A stretch of DNA of 64,000 bases from Butyricicoccus_B sp017886875. Lineage in GTDB: Bacteria > Bacillota > Clostridia > Oscillospirales > Butyricicoccaceae. The notes below the pieces were generated by a model. That model made no database searches. It was not told the DNA's origin and saw only the letters and a program-made list of their open reading frames with translations. The stretch is from NCBI GenBank assembly GCA_963931655.1, contig OZ007036.1, positions 806,001 through 870,000 on the forward strand. Direction: 5' to 3'. Below are positions 58,872-64,000 of this stretch, one piece after another (the first letter of the stretch is position 1; each line of letters opens with the position of its first letter). A program made the position numbers and the translations under genes.

Positions 58872-60179
58872 TTAGTCTTCCTTAGCTTCAGCAGTCTTTT
58901 TGATAGCCTTTGCACTCTTCTTTACAAGCTCAACAGCACGGTCAATCTTCATGTCCTCACGCATAGCATCAGCTGGCATGATTTCCTTAACACGCTTAAC
59001 GTCCATGTTGTATTGCTCTGCAAGGCTTGCAATTTCCTTTTCCATATCTTCATCGCTGATTTCAATCTTTTCAAGCTCAGCAACTTTTTGCAGAGCTAAA
59101 CGACCCTTAACCTGAGTTTCAGCCTGATTATGGAACATAGCACGGAAGCTATTTGCGTCCATACCAGTAGCCTTGATGTAAGAATCAATGCTCATACCCT
59201 GCATTTGTAGACGGTAACCGAAATCACGGATAATGCTATCAACCTGCTGGTCAATCATAGCGTCTGGAATATCAGCCTGCATACCTTCAACAAGCTTGTT
59301 GATGATATTCTGAGTGAACTCATTGTCAGCTTCTTCATTCTTAGCCTTTACTAAACGCTCCTTAACTTCCTTCTTGAGGTCAGCTAAAGTTTCAGCGGTT
59401 TCGGAAACGTCCTTAGCAAACTCATCATCAATAGCTGGAGTGATGGTTTCCTTAACTTCGTGAACCTTACACTTAAATACAGCTTCCTTACCAGCAAGCT
59501 CAGCTGCATGATAATCTTCTGGGAAAGTAACAGTTACGTTCTTCTCATCGCCAGCTTTAGTGCCAATAAGTTGGTCTTCAAAGCCTGGAATGAAAGTGCC
59601 AGAACCTAACTTAAGTTGGTGACCTTCGCCCTTGCCGCCTTCAAATGCAACGCCATCAATAAAGCCTTCAAAGTCGATAGTTACAGTGTCGTTTTTCTTA
59701 GCAGCACGCTCAACAGTCTCAGTGCGAGCGAAACGCTGAGCCATACGCTCAAGCTCTGCCTTAACGTCAGCAGCCATAACCTTTACTTCAGAACGCTCAG
59801 CCTCAATGCCCTTGTACTCGGAAAGAGTAACTTCTGGAGCAACTGGAGCCTTACAAACAATGATAACAGAGCCTTCGTCAGTAACTTCCTGAATTTCAAC
59901 ATTAGCTGGAGCGATTGGGTCAATGCCGGCTTCTTTGATAGCAGCTTCATAAGCTTCTGGGTAACAAATATTTAGAGCATCTTCAAAGAATACGCCTTCA
60001 CCGTATAGCTTTTCGATTAACTTACGAGGAGCTTTACCTTTACGGAAACCTGGAACGGTGATTTTCTTGCCATTTTTCTTAAATGCTTTTTCTTTTCCTG
60101 CTTCGATTTGGTCTGCAGGGATTTCAACAGTAAGAGCTACAATGCTCTTTTCCTGCTTTTCTACGTTTTTTAGTGCCAT
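58872..60179 (-). CDS. tig: Trigger factor (ribosome-associated chaperone, peptidyl-prolyl isomerase)
   Basis: The 435-residue protein has the N-terminal ribosome-binding domain with the signature GFRKGKAPRKLIE near residue 44, an FKBP-like PPIase domain (about 160-245, DTVTIDFEGFIDGVAFEGG) and the helical C-terminal chaperone domain. It shields nascent chains leaving the ribosome. It is the first gene of tig-clpP-clpX, with AGGAGG and a possible TGGAAA-17-TAGAAT promoter upstream. Confidence 0.97.
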   Translation of the reverse strand: MALKNVEKQEKSIVALTVEIPADQIEAGKEKAFKKNGKKITVPGFRKGKAPRKLIEKLYGEGVFFEDALNICYPEAYEAAIKEAGIDPIAPANVEIQEVTDEGSVIIVCKAPVAPEVTLSEYKGIEAERSEVKVMAADVKAELERMAQRFARTETVERAAKKNDTVTIDFEGFIDGVAFEGGKGEGHQLKLGSGTFIPGFEDQLIGTKAGDEKNVTVTFPEDYHAAELAGKEAVFKCKVHEVKETITPAIDDEFAKDVSETAETLADLKKEVKERLVKAKNEEADNEFTQNIINKLVEGMQADIPDAMIDQQVDSIIRDFGYRLQMQGMSIDSYIKATGMDANSFRAMFHNQAETQVKGRLALQKVAELEKIEISDEDMEKEIASLAEQYNMDVKRVKEIMPADAMREDMKIDRAVELVKKSAKAIKKTAEAKED

Positions 60180-60213
60180 TTTAGTTTATTCCTCCTAAAA
60201 ATGTATCCAATCT

Positions 60214-60242
60214 ATTCTATCAGATTTTTTTATAGATTTCCA
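60214..60242 (-). promoter_or_regulatory. Possible promoter of tig-clpP-clpX
   Basis: On the minus strand TGGAAA and TAGAAT are separated by 17 bases. The -35 box is weak, but position and spacing fit. Confidence 0.45.
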
Positions 60243-60262
60243 TACTTTTTTTATTTTTTTGA

Positions 60263-60964
60263 TTATTTTTTTAACAGAACAGGTGTAAAATCCACATGGT
60301 CACCTGAAACTAACAAAAAGTCTATATCATAGTGTTTGCCTAGAACTGCCCATCTTCGAGCGTCTGAATGTAAATGACCATAAATGCAACGTGTTACACC
60401 GTAATTTTTCATTAAATTTATGATTTCATTGCAACAAAAATTAGAATAAAGTGGCGGATAATGTAAAAAACAATATATCTCATCTACATTTTTACTTTTA
60501 GCTGATTTAAGAGATGTTTCAAGCCTTTGAAGTTCTCTTTTAAAGATTTTTTCATCATGACCTTTTTTAAATTCTTCCTCATAAAACCAGCCACGAGTGC
60601 CACAAATACCTATATTTTGATATTGGAATGAGTTATTATGCAGAAATTCTATATTTTCAAAACCATTTTCTTGTAAAAAGCGGTTCATTTTGCTTACAGT
60701 CGCCCACCATAAATCATGATTACCCTTTAAAATGATTTTTTTACCGTTTAAACGGTTTAAATATTCAAAATCCGCTTTAGCTTCTTTTAAGTCAATGCCC
60801 CATGACACATCTCCGCCAATTACAACTATATCATCAGGCTGCACAATAGCATTCCAATTTTTCTCGATTTTCTGCATATAATTTTGCCATCGTCCACCGA
60901 AAATATCCATAGGTTTATCAACTGAGCAAGCAAGATGTAAGTCTGCAAGAGTAAAAAGTGCCAC
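60263..60964 (-). CDS. Calcineurin-like metallophosphoesterase
   Basis: The 233-residue protein shows the metallophosphoesterase ligand set in order: ADLHL near residue 7, GGDVSWG near 50, KGNHDLWW near 79 (Asn-His), a HYPPL block near 165 and GHLHSDARR near 196. It acts on phosphoester bonds with two metals in the cytosol. The substrate is not known; related Firmicute proteins are annotated as serine/threonine phosphatase-like or phosphohydrolase. It is the last gene of the rnhB-yraN-M19-thrC run, 12 bases after thrC. Confidence 0.88.
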   Translation of the reverse strand: MALFTLADLHLACSVDKPMDIFGGRWQNYMQKIEKNWNAIVQPDDIVVIGGDVSWGIDLKEAKADFEYLNRLNGKKIILKGNHDLWWATVSKMNRFLQENGFENIEFLHNNSFQYQNIGICGTRGWFYEEEFKKGHDEKIFKRELQRLETSLKSAKSKNVDEIYCFLHYPPLYSNFCCNEIINLMKNYGVTRCIYGHLHSDARRWAVLGKHYDIDFLLVSGDHVDFTPVLLKK

Positions 60965-60976
60965 TTTTTGACCTCC

Positions 60977-62470
60977 TTAAAGCTTAATTAAAAGGTCGAT
61001 AGTATCAAGGATTTCAGACTTGTCCACAACCTTATTAAATCTAGGCTGTTTGCCTGCAAGCTCTGCAAGAGGCTGAGGTTTGCTCTCACCTGTCAGACTG
61101 CTTAAAACATCAAGCTGAGTTACATCATCTTTTTCCAGAGTGCCGCCAAGAGCCTCAATAACTGCACGACAGAACTTAAATGGGCTTGCAGTGGAAGCGA
61201 TTACAGTAGGTGTTTTATCGCCTGTACGCTCGCAGTAATCCTCATAAACCTTTACAGCAACAGCAGTATGTGTATCTGCAAGATACTTTTCATTATTCCA
61301 AAGCTTGCTTATAGTTTTTGCTGTCTGCTCATCATCACAGTAACCTGCATCAAAATCAGCAGCGATTTTTTCATAAAGCTCAGCTGGAATGGTGTATTTA
61401 CCATCTTTATTTAAGCTGTTCATAAGCTCGCTAACTAACTTGTCATCTTGACCAGAAACATAGAACAGCAAACGTTCTAAGTTAGAAGAAATTAAAATGT
61501 CCATAGATGGTGAAGCGGTTGTATAGAATGGACGATTTCTGTTATAAGTACCGCCATCTTTTAAGAAATCAGTTAAAACATTGTTCTTATTAGATGCACA
61601 GATAAATTTATTTACTGGAATACCCATTTGTTTAGCAAAATAACCTGCAAGGATATTACCAAAATTACCAGTTGGAACACAAATGTTGATTTTATCACCA
61701 TTTTTAATAGTGCCATTGTTCACCATATCGCAATAAGCAGATACATAATAAGCGATTTGAGGGGCTAAACGTCCCCAGTTAATAGAATTTGCAGATGAGA
61801 ACATCATGCCGTTTTTATCCATTTTCTCTGCTGTTTGTTTGTCAGTGAAAATCTTTTTAACCGCACTTTGAGCGTCATCAAAGTTACCATGAATAGCGAT
61901 AACTTCAACATTTTCGCCCTTTTGTGTTGTCATTTGTAGCTTTTGCATTGGAGATACACCATCAACAGGATAGTATACCATAATTTTAGTGCCTTCCACA
62001 TCAGCAAAACCATCAAGAGCCGCCTTACCTGTATCGCCAGATGTTGCAACTAAAATACAAGCTGTGCGAGTTTCGCCAGTCTTCTTTAAAGATGCGGTTA
62101 GCAGATAAGGTAGCATTTGTAACGCCATATCCTTAAAAGCACATGTTGGACCATGCCATAACTCTAAAATCTGCTTACCATCAGCTAGAGATACAACAGG
62201 AGCAGTATTACTTCCACCGAATTTTTCATCAGCATAAGCCTTGTTACAAAAATCCTGAAGTTCTTCAGCGGTAAATTCGGTTAAAAACTTACCTAAAACA
62301 AGAGCCGCACGACCTTTATAATCAAGGGTCATAAGTTTTTCAAGCTCTGCCTGAGAAAGCTTTGGGATTTCAGTTGGACAGAACAAGCCGCCATCTGGAG
62401 CAATACCAGTTGCTATTGCCTTAGCTGCGGTTACAGAGAGTTGTTTGTTACGGGTGCTTACATAATTCAT
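60977..62470 (-). CDS. thrC: Threonine synthase
   Basis: The 497-residue PLP enzyme (long form, E. coli/yeast type) makes threonine from O-phosphohomoserine. The N-terminus MNYVSTRNKQLSVTAAKAI, the PLP lysine in GPTCAFKDMALQM near residue 113, LVATSGDTGKAAL near 145 and VPTGNFGNILAGYFAKQMG near 265 are diagnostic. No T-box leader or hom/thrB neighbour is seen; the gap to the upstream dipeptidase gene is only 16 bases, so it is expressed as part of that operon. Confidence 0.96.
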   Translation of the reverse strand: MNYVSTRNKQLSVTAAKAIATGIAPDGGLFCPTEIPKLSQAELEKLMTLDYKGRAALVLGKFLTEFTAEELQDFCNKAYADEKFGGSNTAPVVSLADGKQILELWHGPTCAFKDMALQMLPYLLTASLKKTGETRTACILVATSGDTGKAALDGFADVEGTKIMVYYPVDGVSPMQKLQMTTQKGENVEVIAIHGNFDDAQSAVKKIFTDKQTAEKMDKNGMMFSSANSINWGRLAPQIAYYVSAYCDMVNNGTIKNGDKINICVPTGNFGNILAGYFAKQMGIPVNKFICASNKNNVLTDFLKDGGTYNRNRPFYTTASPSMDILISSNLERLLFYVSGQDDKLVSELMNSLNKDGKYTIPAELYEKIAADFDAGYCDDEQTAKTISKLWNNEKYLADTHTAVAVKVYEDYCERTGDKTPTVIASTASPFKFCRAVIEALGGTLEKDDVTQLDVLSSLTGESKPQPLAELAGKQPRFNKVVDKSEILDTIDLLIKL

Positions 62471-62486
62471 ATCCTACCTCCAATAT

Positions 62487-63434
62487 TTATAGCATTCTGT
62501 GAATGAATTTTTTTGCATTATTATAAAAAATATTATCAACTGTGCTTTGTGCATAGTTATGTTTTAACATATATTCAGCGAATTTTTGCATATCAGCGGC
62601 TGATTTAATTTCTTCTGGCAGATTATCACAGCCATCAAAATCACAACCAAGAGCCAAACAGTCCTCACCGCCAAGCGAGCAAAAGTGCTCAATATGTTTT
62701 AAAGCATCATAAAAAGAAGATTTATATTTACTTGATAAAAAACTACTATAAAGATTTATACCACATAGTCCTTTGCGTCTGATAATTTCAGAAAACTGTA
62801 AATCAGTTAAATTTCTAAGATGATAATGTACACTCCTACTGTTTGAATGACTAGCGACAAAAGGAGCTTCTGTCCTTGTGCATACGTCCCAAAAGCCATG
62901 TTCAGATAGATGAGAAACATCAATTATAATATTCTTTTTTACAAGATTATCAACTAATGTTTTGCCTTCATCGGTTAAACCTGCATCATTATCAAACATA
63001 GCACCTGTAGCGTATTTGTTTTGATAATTCCAGCTTAGGGTTATCATTCTAACACCAGCATCATAAGCTTTTTGCAAATGCTCATAAGTTGGTATAAGCT
63101 CTGCACCTTCAATAGATAAAAATGCAGCTGATTTTCCTTTTGATATTGCTATATCCAATTCTTCACTATCATAGCACTGAATGAGCCAATCACCATTTAA
63201 ACTAAACTGTTTTTTAGCTTCGTTTAAAAGTGCATTCAGTCTATCATTTGCATCTAGTTTCCATAGTGCATTTTTATTTTGTGAATTAACTCCACAAAAG
63301 AGAGCGAAAAACTGTATATAATGATTGTACTCAGATACTTTACTCTGGTCAATCATCAAATTGTTATTTCTTAAATTTTTTTCATTTTCATAACACTCAT
63401 ATAATGTATCACAATGCAAATCAAACAATTTCAA
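62487..63434 (-). CDS. Membrane dipeptidase (M19 family)
   Basis: The 315-residue zinc amidohydrolase starts MKLFDLHCDTLYECYE with the HxD metal motif (residues 7-9). It has a Glu ligand in FLSIEGAELIP near 125, IDVSHLSEHGFWDV near 192 and ASHSNSRSVHYHLRNL near 214, and GCDFDGCDNLPEEI near 270. Family members cleave dipeptides, sometimes D-containing ones, and are related to renal dipeptidase. There is no signal peptide, so it is cytosolic. It is between yraN and thrC. Confidence 0.93.
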   Translation of the reverse strand: MKLFDLHCDTLYECYENEKNLRNNNLMIDQSKVSEYNHYIQFFALFCGVNSQNKNALWKLDANDRLNALLNEAKKQFSLNGDWLIQCYDSEELDIAISKGKSAAFLSIEGAELIPTYEHLQKAYDAGVRMITLSWNYQNKYATGAMFDNDAGLTDEGKTLVDNLVKKNIIIDVSHLSEHGFWDVCTRTEAPFVASHSNSRSVHYHLRNLTDLQFSEIIRRKGLCGINLYSSFLSSKYKSSFYDALKHIEHFCSLGGEDCLALGCDFDGCDNLPEEIKSAADMQKFAEYMLKHNYAQSTVDNIFYNNAKKFIHRML

Positions 63435-63461
63435 GGCTATAAATCCCCCTTTTATTGGTTT

Positions 63462-63809
63462 TTATGCATCAAATGCATTTTCAATATGATTTATGCTAAC
63501 TTTGTTATCTTTAGGCATATAAATTTCTATAACATCAAACCTCGGTTGTAACTCTGTTTTATTTTTTAAAAGCCAATCTTCAGCAGTTATAATAATTTTT
63601 TGCTGTTTTTTAGCGGTTACAAATTCAGCTGGAGTGCCATATTTATTATTTTTTCTGAGTTTAACCTCAACAAATATTATATACCTGTCATTTTTCATTA
63701 TAATATCAATCTCGCCAAAACGTGAATAATAATTTCTTTCAATTAGCTTGTAACCTTTTTTAGTTAAAAACTCAAGTGCGATATCCTCGCCAAGTTTTCC
63801 TCTGGTCAT
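63462..63809 (-). CDS. YraN/UPF0102 family nuclease-fold protein
   Basis: The 115-residue protein begins MTRGKLGEDIALEFLTKKGY and carries the restriction-endonuclease-like core RFGEIDIIMKND with IIFVEVKLRKNNKYG, the E-D-ExK type residues of UPF0102. Biochemical function is not firmly established. Its ATG overlaps the stop of rnhB (ATGA), the usual rnhB-yraN pairing. Confidence 0.93.
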   Translation of the reverse strand: MTRGKLGEDIALEFLTKKGYKLIERNYYSRFGEIDIIMKNDRYIIFVEVKLRKNNKYGTPAEFVTAKKQQKIIITAEDWLLKNKTELQPRFDVIEIYMPKDNKVSINHIENAFDA

Positions 63810-64000
63810 TTTTTTGCCTCTGGGTGCTTTTCATAGAATTTCTTTAAAAAAGTAATTCTGTGAATTTCACAAGCACCATGTTCTAAAATCGCATCATAAT
63901 GAGCCTTTGTTCCATAACCTTTATGTTTTTCAAAAGCATATTCTGGGTACTTTTTAGCCATATCAAGCATATATCTATCTCTTGTTACTTTAGCTAAAAT
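63806..64000 (-). CDS. rnhB: Ribonuclease HII, C-terminal part (5' end outside window)
   Basis: The minus-strand frame is open to the window edge and ends in TGA overlapping the yraN start. The visible 64 residues, ILAKVTRDRYMLDMAKKYPE then YAFEKHKGYGTKAHYDAI and EHGACEIHRITF, match the C-terminal end of RNase HII, including the conserved AKVTRDR and HKGYGT blocks. The enzyme removes RNA from RNA/DNA hybrids and misincorporated ribonucleotides. Most of the gene is outside the window. Confidence 0.95.
   Translation of the reverse strand: MLAKVTRDRYMLDMAKKYPEYAFEKHKGYGTKAHYDAILEHGACEIHRITFLKKFYEKHPEAKK

Noticed and set aside
60180..60262. CtsR operator for the tig-clp genes
   Set aside because: No tandem GGTCAAA-type heptads were found in the gap.
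62471..62486. T-box leader for thrC
   Set aside because: Only 16 bases separate thrC from the upstream dipeptidase gene.

Overview
The window is an AT-rich chromosomal stretch, very probably from an anaerobic Firmicute of class Clostridia, likely a gut-type Oscillospirales/Ruminococcaceae relative. Supporting evidence: hrcA-grpE-dnaK-dnaJ behind a perfect CIRCE element, HPr kinase, SigA, Shine-Dalgarno-rich starts with frequent TTG codons, SLH-domain surface proteins, a flavodiiron protein and L-lactate dehydrogenase. The genus cannot be fixed from the sequence alone. Almost all genes are ordinary housekeeping or metabolic genes. No transposase, integrase, CRISPR array, rRNA or recognisable defence system was seen.

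Layout. 1-5.9 kb: a catabolic cluster for ureide or N-carbamoyl compounds (carbamate kinase end, LctP-type permease, 69-aa membrane protein, M20 allantoate/carbamoyl amidohydrolase, PucR regulator, alpha/beta hydrolase). 6.0-12.3 kb: an accessory surface island with a 1242-aa SLH protein carrying ten 21-bp repeats and, convergent with it, a lone phage-tail-fibre-like collagen/beta-helix protein. The latter lies behind a consensus promoter, a dyad and a leader terminator. 12.4-12.5 kb: tRNA-Ser(GGA). 12.7-20.7 kb: a complete arginine operon argGHCJBDF (minus strand), divergent from pncB. 22.3-27.2 kb: hrcA-grpE-dnaK-dnaJ (minus). 27.3-33.4 kb: a Nudix hydrolase, then a TPP-riboswitch thiamine salvage operon thiD-thiW-thiM-tenA-thiZXY. 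33.4-34.2 kb: two half-size TauE/SafE permeases. 34.3-39.2 kb: metA, flavodiiron protein, MIF-like tautomerase, tatD, then pepP and aroQ on the other strand. 39.5-43.4 kb: dnaG-rpoD and an EamA transporter. 43.5-47.9 kb: a 67-aa unknown, rpmB, hprK, a PHP hydrolase, a cell-wall amidase and a C_GCAxxG_C_C redox protein. 47.9-52.7 kb: a MerR-controlled DXP-synthase operon, an SLH/LppX-like protein and ldh. 52.8-60.2 kb: SCP2, a zinc ribbon protein and the proteostasis series engB, lon, clpX, clpP, tig. 60.3-64.0 kb: metallophosphoesterase, thrC, M19 dipeptidase, yraN and the 3' end of rnhB.

How the genes work together. Ureide degradation would yield carbamoyl phosphate for ATP synthesis by carbamate kinase, while the arginine operon consumes carbamoyl phosphate anabolically. 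The thiamine cluster salvages HMP and thiazole precursors instead of making them. HrcA/CIRCE, tig-clpP-clpX and lon form a proteostasis set. The least explained pieces are the regulated orphan tail-fibre gene, the MerR-DXP synthase unit with a textbook 19-bp-spacer operator, the LctP/69-aa transport pair in a ureide cluster, and the long hairpins between cistrons of the arg, dnaK and clp operons. No clearly undescribed system is proven here. These are the best leads.
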